Shown in pieces: positions 53,066 through 62,195 of a DNA stretch of 64,000 bases. Source of the stretch: an uncultured Clostridia bacterium (GTDB taxonomy: Bacteria; Bacillota; Clostridia; Christensenellales; Borkfalkiaceae); assembly GCA_944363645.1 (NCBI GenBank), contig CALVUR010000006.1, forward strand, positions 1 through 64,000. The letters are read 5' to 3'. Numbering within the stretch: position 1 is the stretch's first letter; every line of letters starts with the position of its first letter. A program made the position numbers and the translations under genes. A model generated the notes under the pieces. The model was not told the DNA's origin and searched no databases. It saw only the letters and a program-made list of their open reading frames with translations.

Positions 53066-53110
53066 AAAAAAACCCCCGAAACCTATCGCAAAAAAGGTTC
53101 GGGGGAAAAA
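53066..53110 (-). terminator. Terminator of the minus-strand lipoprotein gene
   Basis: On the minus strand CCCCCGAACC pairs with GGTTTCGGGGG (one bulge), followed by a T-run; immediately after the stop codon at 53117. Confidence 0.88.
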
Positions 53111-53116
53111 ATTAAA

Positions 53117-54169
53117 TTAGCCTGTAACCGTAGTTTTTACGATAGTAGTTGTAAATGTACCTAAAGAATAAGGCGCAGAAGATTGTGTTTTAATAAGCCT
53201 TGCCCTTGCATTTTCCAAACTTGTGTTTGCGTACCAGCATTTGATTGGTGCGCCAGAGAAGGTGCCTGAAATAGCAAAGTTTACAACTTGGCATGGGATA
53301 ACTTGACTATCGTCTTCAATAAAGTCTTTGTGGTTGTTGATAAAATAATCGTGATTTATCACGCCTTCAGCCGTGTTGGTTGTTGAAAAAATCAATTTTT
53401 CGTTTGGCGTTTGTTGATCGCTCGACATGGTAAGTGTACGGTTTATACCTGAAATAGCATCAATTACCGTAAAGGTTAAGTTTGCCGAATCGTTAAGGTT
53501 GATTGTACGTGGCACAAAAAGCAAGGTTGCGTTGTCAAAATAATAGTTTGACTTGTTAAGTTTTGTGTAAGTACGTTCACCGTCGGGGATACCAAAATCG
53601 CCTTGAGTGTGGCTAAAGTTTACAACAGCACTGTCGTTATCGTAAGTTGTTGTTACGCTGTATTCTAATGTAGAAAGTGAAAACTTACCATCTTCACTTC
53701 TTATCGGCGAAGTCGCCAAAACTGACTGTTCGCTGTAAATTGGTCTTAACTTGTTTGAAACACTTCTAAAATAAACCTTTTCGGTTGTGGTGTTAATAAA
53801 TTCGCCCTTGCTTTCGCCGTAAAGCGCATAATGTACTTTATATACAAGGGATGTTTCAAGTAAATAACAATCTTCGTCGTTATACTTAGAATTTGTCAAA
53901 TGTGTGGTGTACTTATTAAAACTTACGCCATCAACTTCTTCTTTTGTCAAGTCAATTTGTACATCTTTTGCAAAAGTATTGGTTGATTTTGTAAAAGTAA
54001 CAACATATTCGTTAAGTTCGTCAATGTTACCAATAATGCTTATATTGCCTTCATTTTCCAAAAAGTAAGCACCGTTTGGTGCGGTAGGCAAGGCTTGTTG
54101 GCACGCCGTCATCAAAATTACGCTTGCCAAAATACAAAGCGAAAGTACAGTTTTAAAAATCTTATTCAT
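53117..54169 (-). CDS. Predicted lipoprotein of unknown function
   Basis: Not recognised. The 350 residues start with a signal peptide ending in the lipobox LMTAC (Cys about 23), then a beta-rich, Thr/Ser/Asn-rich outer domain without obvious motifs. AAAGGAA precedes the ATG. Monocistronic with its own terminator, located between mgtE and the divergent addAB operon. Confidence 0.78.
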   Translation of the reverse strand: MNKIFKTVLSLCILASVILMTACQQALPTAPNGAYFLENEGNISIIGNIDELNEYVVTFTKSTNTFAKDVQIDLTKEEVDGVSFNKYTTHLTNSKYNDEDCYLLETSLVYKVHYALYGESKGEFINTTTEKVYFRSVSNKLRPIYSEQSVLATSPIRSEDGKFSLSTLEYSVTTTYDNDSAVVNFSHTQGDFGIPDGERTYTKLNKSNYYFDNATLLFVPRTINLNDSANLTFTVIDAISGINRTLTMSSDQQTPNEKLIFSTTNTAEGVINHDYFINNHKDFIEDDSQVIPCQVVNFAISGTFSGAPIKCWYANTSLENARARLIKTQSSAPYSLGTFTTTIVKTTVTG

Positions 54170-54366
54170 ATAAAATTCCTTTAAAGAAAATATTAGTTAA
54201 ATATATATAACTTAATTACTAACAAGATTGTAACACATTTTTGACTTTAAAACAACCATATATGTGAAAAAATTGTTATAAGTAAAATAAAAATATGAAA
54301 AATAGCAGTTTTTAAAAACTAAATGAAAAAATTTACTGAAAATAGTAGAAAACAAAACGTTAAATG

Positions 54367-54375
54367 TGTTATACT
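54367..54375 (+). promoter_or_regulatory. Extended -10 directly before addB
   Basis: TGTTATACT: an extended -10 with TATACT at 54370-54375, six bases before the ATG at 54382. No ribosome site, so addB is probably leaderless. The layout copies that of the WYL gene at 7754-7769. Confidence 0.5.
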
Positions 54376-54381
54376 ACTTGC

Positions 54382-57300
54382 ATGAAAATTTTTACAACGC
54401 CCAGCATGGCGCAAGCAATCAATTACACAGCAAAATTAGTCTGCGACTGCCCCCGTGATATAGATAGCAAAATTTACGTTTTTTGTGAAAGCAAGGCAAG
54501 TTTAAGTTACGAAAAGCAAATTGCCAAATCACTCGGTGGCTCTTTTAATGTTGAAGTTTTAAACTTCTCACGCTATGTGTCAAAGCGTAAACGGGTGGAA
54601 AATTATATATCAAGTGCACAATCGGCACTGCTTGTAAGAAAACTTATGAAGCAAAATATGGGATTACTTAAAAAATTTAATCCCAATTCTTTCAGCGTGC
54701 CTAAAGATGTTTACAACATTATCTCGCAGTTTAAGTCCGCTATGATAGAGCCCGAAGACCTTAAAAAAATCATCGATAAGGTAAACACCTTTTTTGCTTC
54801 AAAACTTGAAGATATCGTAACCGTGTATGAGTTATATGAAGATTACCTTCAAAAAAATAACCTAACGGACGAAAGCAAATACCTTCTTTTAATGCCCGAA
54901 CTTATTAAAACTGATCCCCAAATTAAGGGCGCAAAGGTTATAATAAGCGGTATCCAATCATTTACCAAACAGCACATGAAAATCATATCCACATTAAGCC
55001 AATATTGCGATGTAGATTTTGTGCTTGTGTGCGCCAATTACGAAGCCTTTACCAACGAAACGATAAACAAGGTAAGCGCTATGTTTTTAAACGCCCCAAT
55101 TATTGAATTAGAGCGTGAATTTAGCCCAAGTCAGCAACTTTTGTCTGGGCTTTTCAACCCGGAAAGTTATGTTAAAAATGGTAAGTATAGTGATAAAGTC
55201 GGCGTTATAGAATCTTTATCTTTTAGGGAAGAATGCGAAAAAATCGCTTCAAGGATAAGGTACGAAGTTATTAAAAATGGGTATAGGTATAAGGACTTTT
55301 CCGTAATTTTACAAAATGTCGAATCTTACGCCCCAACCATTAAAGAAGTTTTCGATTTATACGAAATTCCTTTATACATTGACTTAAACAAAAATTTAGA
55401 CAAACATGCCGTTATCGGGCTTATAGGCGCACTTATTGATGTAAAAAGGTATAATTTTTTACCTAAAAAAGTGCTTACGCTTGTTAAAAATGGCTTGTTC
55501 TGCACCTTTGACGAAAGTCAGGAATTTTCTTCATATATGGGCAAAAACGCCATCTCTCGAAAACAGATGAAAGAGCCGTTTTTTGATTTAGTTTGCGAAG
55601 GTGTAAGAAGTAAGGTTATTGAAAGCGTTAAAAATTTAAAGTCAACAGATACAGTTAAAAATTACGTTGAAGAGATAAAAAATTCTTTAAACATAATCGA
55701 CGTTTTTACTCGTGGCGAAACCCTTTCAAAATTTTTAAAAGAAAATGGCGAGGGCGTTTTGGCGGAATTTAACGATAGTTCGCTTAATGCAATTATAAGT
55801 TATTTGAACGAAATCGCCCAAGTTTTAGACGATACATCGGTAAGTTTAATAGAGTTTAAAAATATAGTCATCTCTGGCGCATCGGCGGTAAAAATCTCTA
55901 CCATACCAGAATATAACGACACCGTTTATTTAGGCGATTATAAGGCAGGCAGGCTAAAACAAAGCAAAATTTTGTTCTGCCCGGCACTCACATTTGATGT
56001 ACCGCAGTATAAGCGTGATTCTTCAATACTTAACGACAACGACCTTATCAAAATGGACGAGTATAAATTGACGGTAGAGCCAATTTTGGAAATTTTAAAC
56101 CAGCGTGAAAGGGAAAATTTAGCCATCTCGCTTTCCAACTTTACCGACAAATTGTACTTGTCATATTCAACAAGCGACAGCATGGGCAAGCCCGTTTTAA
56201 GAAGCGAAATTATCGACCAAGTCATCCAAATTTTCTCTGACGACGAAAACAAGTTGACGGTAAAGCGTGATATAAAAACCCCAACCGCACTAAACTACAT
56301 GTCCAAAAAAGCAGGGTATTTATACGGCGCAAAATTAAGCAACTTGTTTAGGGAACGCCAAAATGACGATTTAACAGGCTTATCAAGTTTTATGTCGGTC
56401 GTTAATGACAGCGACTATAACGATATTTTGCTCGGCAGTCAAAATGTTAAAATTTTCAATGAAGATTTAAAATATAACGGCAACTTGTCGCCAACCTTTA
56501 TTGAAAACTTTTTTGCATGCCCATATAAGGCTTTTGCAAACAACGTTTTAAAACTTACCGAAACAGAAACAGGCGAAGCAAAGGCTTACGAAATAGGCAA
56601 CATTTTACACAGCGTTTTAGAAAATTTTGTCAAAAATTTAGACGGCGTTAACGATGTAGGCGACGCCACTAATTTAGCGACAAAACTGTATAATGAAACC
56701 ATAAACAGCGACCTATATGCCCGTTATCTTAATAATAACGCCTATCAGCACATTTTTAAACTCATGCAAGAAGAAGCAGTTAAACAGTGCGTTAGGATGT
56801 ATATTGACATCAAAAACAGCGACTTTAAAATTTTGGGTACAGAACTTGAATTTAACGAATCTAAAAAGGACGGTTTTGGACCTATCTACATTGACACAAA
56901 GGAAAAAACTGTTGCCCTTCGTGGTAAAATCGACCGTGCAGATTATTTAGATTACGACGGTGAAAAGTATGTAAGAATTATCGATTATAAGTCAGGCAAC
57001 GCTGAAAACGATGATTCAAAATTTTACTCTGGGCAAAAAATTCAACTTTTCTTGTATATGAACGTCTTTACCCAAAACGGGTATTTGCCAGCGGCAACGC
57101 ACTACTTCAAACTTACCGATGATTTTAGCAGTAGTCCATTAAATGGTGGCGAATATTTAGGTATGACGCTTGCCGATTCCCAAATTGTTGGTTGTTTAGA
57201 TAAAACATTTGTCGACAACGGTAAAAGTAAAAACTATAAAGTTACAACGGACAAAAACGGTTTTGTCAAGGTGGGCAAAAGTTCACTTTCTAAAGACCAA

Positions 57301-57534
57301 TTTAACAAATACATTAGTTACGCCAAAGACGTTGCGAAAAACGGCATAACTGAAATTATGGACGGTCTTTTCATTCCGTCGCCAACCGAAACCGCTTGCG
57401 ATCTTTGCAAGTACAAAGGCATATGCGGTTACGACAACGAAAAGGATGATTTTAACAGGGATGTCAAAGACGGCACAAGGGCTTCAATTTTAAACGAAGA
57501 CACTTACGATATTACTGATAGTGAGGAAGAATAA
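54382..57534 (+). CDS. addB: Helicase-exonuclease AddB subunit
   Basis: With AddA processes double-strand DNA ends for RecA loading and recognises Chi-like sites. The 1050 residues have an inactive helicase-like N-terminal part and a C-terminal PD-(D/E)XK nuclease (GNILHSVLENF, RGKIDRADYLDYDG, RIIDYKSGN), bracketed by iron-sulphur cysteines (FFACPYKAF; ETACDLCKYKGICGY). The start at 54382 fits homology. Its stop overlaps addA (TAATG). A diverged dispersed element lies at 55411-55426 (VIGLIGAL). Confidence 0.93.
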   Translation: MKIFTTPSMAQAINYTAKLVCDCPRDIDSKIYVFCESKASLSYEKQIAKSLGGSFNVEVLNFSRYVSKRKRVENYISSAQSALLVRKLMKQNMGLLKKFNPNSFSVPKDVYNIISQFKSAMIEPEDLKKIIDKVNTFFASKLEDIVTVYELYEDYLQKNNLTDESKYLLLMPELIKTDPQIKGAKVIISGIQSFTKQHMKIISTLSQYCDVDFVLVCANYEAFTNETINKVSAMFLNAPIIELEREFSPSQQLLSGLFNPESYVKNGKYSDKVGVIESLSFREECEKIASRIRYEVIKNGYRYKDFSVILQNVESYAPTIKEVFDLYEIPLYIDLNKNLDKHAVIGLIGALIDVKRYNFLPKKVLTLVKNGLFCTFDESQEFSSYMGKNAISRKQMKEPFFDLVCEGVRSKVIESVKNLKSTDTVKNYVEEIKNSLNIIDVFTRGETLSKFLKENGEGVLAEFNDSSLNAIISYLNEIAQVLDDTSVSLIEFKNIVISGASAVKISTIPEYNDTVYLGDYKAGRLKQSKILFCPALTFDVPQYKRDSSILNDNDLIKMDEYKLTVEPILEILNQRERENLAISLSNFTDKLYLSYSTSDSMGKPVLRSEIIDQVIQIFSDDENKLTVKRDIKTPTALNYMSKKAGYLYGAKLSNLFRERQNDDLTGLSSFMSVVNDSDYNDILLGSQNVKIFNEDLKYNGNLSPTFIENFFACPYKAFANNVLKLTETETGEAKAYEIGNILHSVLENFVKNLDGVNDVGDATNLATKLYNETINSDLYARYLNNNAYQHIFKLMQEEAVKQCVRMYIDIKNSDFKILGTELEFNESKKDGFGPIYIDTKEKTVALRGKIDRADYLDYDGEKYVRIIDYKSGNAENDDSKFYSGQKIQLFLYMNVFTQNGYLPAATHYFKLTDDFSSSPLNGGEYLGMTLADSQIVGCLDKTFVDNGKSKNYKVTTDKNGFVKVGKSSLSKDQFNKYISYAKDVAKNGITEIMDGLFIPSPTETACDLCKYKGICGYDNEKDDFNRDVKDGTRASILNEDTYDITDSEEE
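55408..55435 (+). repeat. Dispersed element, intragenic in addB (14/16 core)
   Basis: GTTATCGGGCTTATAG at 55411-55426 with GGCGCACTTA right side, read VIGLIGALI. Confidence 0.65.
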
Positions 57535-60500
57535 TGAGTTTTACAGATAAACAACTTGAAGTTATCAACCATGACGATGGTAATATCGTAGTTTCCGCCT
57601 CGGCTGGTAGTGGCAAAACAAGAGTTATGATAGAGCGTATTATTCGCCTTATCATAAACAATAAAGTGGACGTAAGAAACATTTTGGCGGTAACCTTTAC
57701 ACGTATGGCAGCCCAAGAAATGCGTGATAGGCTTGCAAAGGCATTTACCGACCGCATTAGGGAAGGCAAAGATTGTGAAAGGCTTAAAAGACAGTTAAAA
57801 GATTTACCACTTGCAAGCATCTCAACAATCGACTCCTTTTTAAATACTTTAATCAAAAAGTATTTTACCATTGCCCAAATCGATCCCAACTTTACCGTCA
57901 TTGACGAAGCGCAAAAACAAAGTTTAAAAAACGCATCGATAGACGAAGTTTTCGATACCTTGTATGAAACAAATGATGCCGATTTAAATTTGCTTTTAAA
58001 AGTCTTTATTTACTCTCGCAAAGATAAAAATTTAAAGGGCATTATTTTAAATATTTACGACTTTTTAGAAAGCGAAACAGACAGCCAAAAGTTTTGGGAA
58101 AAGACAAAAAATCTTTACACTAAAGAAGGCTTAAAAATTGCCGTTAATCGGCTTATAGCCCAATATATTGAAAAATTTAGGACCTTTTTAGAAGAAGATT
58201 TACCCCCATTTACAGTAGGCTTAAATATAATAGATAAAAAGTTTTTGAACTATATCGCTTCAATAAAAGCACTCTATGATAATTTAAACGAAAATAAGAC
58301 TTTAGAAAGTTTATTTGAAATCTCAAGTGCCACGCTAACAAAACCTTCTACCAAAAAATTAGAACCAATTTATGCTGATGCATTAGATAAGTTGGCAAAA
58401 GATTTTAACGAGTTAAAAAATAAGATAAAAACCAAATTCGCCGATATGGACGACCTATCTGACATTCAAGAATCGCAAAAAATCATTTGCGCACTTGAAA
58501 AGGTTGTTGGGCTTTTCACCCAAAAGTACAGCGAGCAAAAAAGGGAACTTAACTGTTTAGATTTTGGAGATATCAGCCACATTGCTTACAAGGTCTTACA
58601 AAATCAGTCGGTAATTGAAGATTTACGTGCGACATATAAGTATATTTTTGTCGACGAATACCAAGATACAAACGGCATTCAAGAAAGCATTTTCACTTGC
58701 CTTGAAAACAACAACTTGTTTATCGTGGGCGACATAAAGCAAAGTATTTATGGTTTTCGTGGTTGCTTTAGTGAAAATTTTGCTAAGCGTATGCACAATC
58801 AAAACCAAAAATGTGTGGAATTAGATTACAATTTTAGAAGTTCACCTGAAGTAATCAAAACGGTAAACCGCATTTTCTCATACGCAATCACAAAGCGCAC
58901 AATGGGCTTAAATTACAGCGACAACCCAATGCAGTACGGTGGGCTTTACGGCAATTTTACAGGCGAAACAAAATTATTTTATTTTGACCGCCCCGAAAAA
59001 AAGCAATTAAAACTTGGCACTTACAGCGTAAGCAAGCATTTGTTAAGCGAGCGTAACAAGCGTTTAGGGCTTGAAGACTTAGTTACTTACACCGTCAAAA
59101 AAGCCTTAAACAGCAAGGTTTACGATTTAAAAACGGGGGAAGAACGCACCGCAACTTACAGCGACATTGCAATTTTAATGCGTGCCACAAAAAACGGTGT
59201 GGATAAAATCGTTAAGGAATTAGAACGTTCTTCAATCCCGGTCGTTATGGAAAATAAGCGTAGCATTAAAAGTTACCCCGAAATCCAGCAGATGATCGAC
59301 ATTTTAGATTGCATTTTGTCGCAAACAAACGACATACCCCTTGCTTCCACCTTAAAGTCGCCCGTTGGCGGACTAAAAGATAGCGATTTAAAGGCGATTA
59401 AAGATAGTGCGTCATCGCAAACACCGTTTTATAAGGCGGTTTACGAGTACCAGCAAAAGGACGACAAACTTGCCCAAAAAATAAGGGACTTTTACGCTTA
59501 TATAAAAAGGCTTCGCTTGTTTGCCACGTTTGAAGGCGTTCCCACTTTAATAAGAAGGATCATGGAAGAAAAATCTATCCGTGCCAAACTTTTGACAACA
59601 AGCGGTGGTGAACACAAACTTAGCCGTATCGAAGTCTTAATTGCAAGCGCATATAAAGACACGCAAGAATATTTTATTCAAGAGTTCATGGAAAATTTAG
59701 ATGAACTTTTAGATGATATGAAAAACCCCTTAAGTTCTGGTGGCAACGCAGTTACCATTACCAGCATGCACTCATCAAAGGGGCTTGAATATCCTATCGT
59801 CATTGTCGCCGGCATTGACAAAAATTGGAACAAAACAGAAGCCTCGAAAGAAATTTATTTTTCACGCACGGCAGGCATCGGCATAAGAAGTTACGATTTT
59901 AATAAAAAGCAGTATAAAAGCAATTACATTCGTGAATACATAAAAAGCATTAACGAAGAAAAAAATCTGCAAGAAGAACTTAGATTATTCTATGTTGCGC
60001 TTACAAGGGCAAAATGTAATTTGTATCTTCTTACCATGCAAGGTCAAAAAAATATTAAGTCGCTAATTGACGCAAACAAGCAAATTGACTTTTTGTTTGA
60101 CGGCGCAATCGATGTTGAACAGATTTACGAAGAAGATTTGATTGAAGAACTTCATACAAAAGACCGTCGTGAACTTATTTTGCCAGAGCCCGATCCCGAC
60201 TTGATTAGGGAAATTGAAGGGTATGTAAATTATACTTACCCTTACCAAAAAGACACCCTTTTAAGTTTAAAGCGGTCGGTAACAAAAATCACTCAGACAA
60301 AAAAAGATATCAACGATGACGAAGTAAATTTTGTGCCAATTTTTGCACAGTCCGATATCGAGCGTGGTAACGCTTATCACAAGTTTTTGGAACTTTTAGA
60401 TTTTTCAAAAATAGGCGATAACGGGCTTATAGGCGCACTTTTACACGATAATTTTACCGAAGAAGAGCAAAAAATTATCGACATACAGCGTGTTAAAAAG

Positions 60501-60830
60501 ATTTTAGATCTTCCTATTTTTAGCGATATCAAAGACTATAAACTTTATAAAGAACAGCCTTTTATCGTGCTAATTCCGCCACAAATGGCAGATGAAGAAG
60601 GCACTGAAGATATACTTTTGCAGGGCGTTATTGACCTTATTTGTATAAAGGGCGACGAGGCAATTATCGTTGACTATAAGCACTCTAATAAGGATAAAGA
60701 TAGGCTTTTAAACACCTATAAAAAGCAACTTGATTTGTATGCTTACGCCACAGAAAAGGCAATCGGCAAAAAGGTTGTTCGCAAAGTTTTGGTAAATTTA
60801 CTTAAAATAGAGCAAATTGAAGTAAACTAA
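57534..60830 (+). CDS. addA: Helicase-exonuclease AddA subunit
   Basis: UvrD-type 3'-5' helicase with nuclease. The 1098 residues show motif I SASAGSGKTRVM (about 22-31), Ia TFTRMAAQEM, II YIFVDEYQDTN, III GDIKQSIYGFRG, V TSMHSSKGLEYPIV, VI RLFYVALTRAKCN, and a C-terminal nuclease domain (NAYHKFLELL, QGVIDLICIKGD, IIVDYKH). Somewhat shorter than B. subtilis AddA. An exact dispersed element lies in the linker before the nuclease (60417-60432), where AddA proteins vary. Confidence 0.95.
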   Translation: MSFTDKQLEVINHDDGNIVVSASAGSGKTRVMIERIIRLIINNKVDVRNILAVTFTRMAAQEMRDRLAKAFTDRIREGKDCERLKRQLKDLPLASISTIDSFLNTLIKKYFTIAQIDPNFTVIDEAQKQSLKNASIDEVFDTLYETNDADLNLLLKVFIYSRKDKNLKGIILNIYDFLESETDSQKFWEKTKNLYTKEGLKIAVNRLIAQYIEKFRTFLEEDLPPFTVGLNIIDKKFLNYIASIKALYDNLNENKTLESLFEISSATLTKPSTKKLEPIYADALDKLAKDFNELKNKIKTKFADMDDLSDIQESQKIICALEKVVGLFTQKYSEQKRELNCLDFGDISHIAYKVLQNQSVIEDLRATYKYIFVDEYQDTNGIQESIFTCLENNNLFIVGDIKQSIYGFRGCFSENFAKRMHNQNQKCVELDYNFRSSPEVIKTVNRIFSYAITKRTMGLNYSDNPMQYGGLYGNFTGETKLFYFDRPEKKQLKLGTYSVSKHLLSERNKRLGLEDLVTYTVKKALNSKVYDLKTGEERTATYSDIAILMRATKNGVDKIVKELERSSIPVVMENKRSIKSYPEIQQMIDILDCILSQTNDIPLASTLKSPVGGLKDSDLKAIKDSASSQTPFYKAVYEYQQKDDKLAQKIRDFYAYIKRLRLFATFEGVPTLIRRIMEEKSIRAKLLTTSGGEHKLSRIEVLIASAYKDTQEYFIQEFMENLDELLDDMKNPLSSGGNAVTITSMHSSKGLEYPIVIVAGIDKNWNKTEASKEIYFSRTAGIGIRSYDFNKKQYKSNYIREYIKSINEEKNLQEELRLFYVALTRAKCNLYLLTMQGQKNIKSLIDANKQIDFLFDGAIDVEQIYEEDLIEELHTKDRRELILPEPDPDLIREIEGYVNYTYPYQKDTLLSLKRSVTKITQTKKDINDDEVNFVPIFAQSDIERGNAYHKFLELLDFSKIGDNGLIGALLHDNFTEEEQKIIDIQRVKKILDLPIFSDIKDYKLYKEQPFIVLIPPQMADEEGTEDILLQGVIDLICIKGDEAIIVDYKHSNKDKDRLLNTYKKQLDLYAYATEKAIGKKVVRKVLVNLLKIEQIEVN
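58140..58162 (+). repeat. Degenerate dispersed element, intragenic in addA
   Basis: GTTAATCGGCTTATAG (58143-58158), three mismatches, read VNRLIAQ. May be chance similarity or an eroded copy. Confidence 0.35.
60411..60443 (+). repeat. Dispersed element, intragenic in addA (exact core)
   Basis: Exact core 60417-60432 with GGCGCACTTTTA right side, read IGDNGLIGALLHD. Confidence 0.88.
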
Positions 60831-60851
60831 AAATTACGGTATAAAAAATAA

Positions 60852-60904
60852 AAAATGCGGGAATAATTGCAATGTAAAAATTGTAATTGTTTCCGCTTTT
60901 TTAT
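60852..60904 (+). terminator. Terminator between addA and the next membrane gene
   Basis: A long hairpin: GCGGGAA pairs with TTTCCGC, enclosing AATTGCAAT / ATTGTAATT, then six T. It ends just before the ribosome site of the next gene, so it may attenuate rather than end that transcript. Confidence 0.75.
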
Positions 60905-60914
60905 AAGGAGTATT

Positions 60915-61595
60915 ATGGAATTTTTTAGTGATTTATTTTATTTTTTATTAGAACTTTCTAAAAGTCTTAACTTTTTAAACTTAGGTCTTATTGTCTTTTG
61001 TTTTTCCCTTTTATTTTCAGCCTTTTCTATAAGTTTAAAAACGGCAATTTTCGGCTATCCAAAATTAAGTGTAGCCCTTCTTATTCTGCACATTATTTTG
61101 CCACTTATTTTATATGGTTTAAGCGTTATTGACTGTCTTTACGGCACAAACAAAATGGGCAGTTTGTCAAATTGTTTTTTATATCTATTTATACTAATAA
61201 GTGCGATAACGGGCTTATACGCCACTTTTTTCGCTTTGGCAGAACGCAATTTAAAAAAAATTTCCGCAAACGATATAACTGTTACACTTGATAAACTTGT
61301 CGCCAAAATTGAAGAAGTAAATGGCGATAATTTAATCAAATTAAAAACGGAAAAACTCGGCGCAAAAAAGCCACGTGTTGACGATAATATAAATTATTAC
61401 CGCTTGCAAGAATACATTTATAAGATAAAGTCTAAGGATCTATCCCCAATCGAAAGGTCCACCCTTAAAACGTGTGAAAACACAATTTTGCACTACAAAA
61501 ACACCTTCATGACCGAAAAAATGCGCCGTGATTTATGTGATTGTTTTCTATCAATTATTAAACTTCACGCCAAATATTGTTGCGTTAAAAAATAG
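60915..61595 (+). CDS. Small membrane protein of unknown function
   Basis: Not recognised. The 226 residues have four hydrophobic segments in the first 120 residues and a charged C-terminal cytoplasmic part with helical, Lys/Asp-rich sequence. AAGGAG precedes the ATG at 60915. The third to fourth membrane segment is partly encoded by a dispersed element (61205-61220, ITGLYATFF), showing how permissive the host sequence is. Confidence 0.65.
   Translation: MEFFSDLFYFLLELSKSLNFLNLGLIVFCFSLLFSAFSISLKTAIFGYPKLSVALLILHIILPLILYGLSVIDCLYGTNKMGSLSNCFLYLFILISAITGLYATFFALAERNLKKISANDITVTLDKLVAKIEEVNGDNLIKLKTEKLGAKKPRVDDNINYYRLQEYIYKIKSKDLSPIERSTLKTCENTILHYKNTFMTEKMRRDLCDCFLSIIKLHAKYCCVKK
61198..61232 (+). 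repeat. Dispersed element, intragenic, stop-avoiding variant
   Basis: AAGTGC left arm, GATAACGGGCTTATAC (61205-61220), GCCACTTTTTTC right arm. The frame would read TAG at the standard last codon; here it is TAC. Confidence 0.88.
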
Positions 61596-61622
61596 GTCAA
61601 GCAAAAAATAAATAGGAAAAAG

Positions 61623-61657
61623 AAAAAAGCCAACCGCAAAAAAGTTGGCTTTTTATT
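61623..61657. terminator. Bidirectional terminator between membrane gene and hup
   Basis: AAAAAAGCCAAC / GTTGGCTTTTT stem with nine-base loop, flanked by A-run and T-run. Confidence 0.85.
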
Positions 61658-61675
61658 ATTAAGATTTAAGCTGAA

Positions 61676-61951
61676 TTATTTGTTAAATTGTTCTTTATAT
61701 GCCTTGCTGAATTTAACAGTTGGTGACTGACAGCCGGGGATAATAATTTTGTCCTTTGTTTTTGGGTTTACGCCTTCACGTGCGGTTTTGCCTTTTATTG
61801 AGAAAGTTGCAAAGCCAGAAATATGAACATATTCACCAGATTTTAAACAATCGGTAAGTGTTTCAACAAAAGCAACAAAATTTTCTTCTGCCTCTTTAAT
61901 GGTTACACCTTGCTTATCAGCTAAACTTCTAATAAATTCACTTTTATTCAT
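61676..61951 (-). CDS. hup: HU-family DNA-binding protein
   Basis: Nucleoid protein bending DNA as a dimer. The 91 residues start MNKSEFIRSLADKQGVTIKEAEENF and contain VHISGFATFSIKGKTAREGVNPKTKDKI, the beta-arm region. AGGAGG lies upstream of the ATG at 61951; an in-frame earlier start lacks homology. Monocistronic. Confidence 0.94.
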   Translation of the reverse strand: MNKSEFIRSLADKQGVTIKEAEENFVAFVETLTDCLKSGEYVHISGFATFSIKGKTAREGVNPKTKDKIIIPGCQSPTVKFSKAYKEQFNK

Positions 61952-62195
61952 TAAGTTCCTCCTATGCACGTTTCCGTGTGGTTTTCTACATTTGATTATA
62001 ACAGATAATTTTGGAAAATCAAGGGCTTTTTTTAAATTTTTTACTTTTTTTAAAAACTTTTTTTAAATAAAGCAAAATTTTCAAAATTCCTTTTAAAATC
62101 TAAATAAATGTTTGCTAAAATTTGCTTATTATTGACAATAATTTTTATTTGATTTATAATATATATAAATTTTTGATTTTACGGAATTTTGTTAA

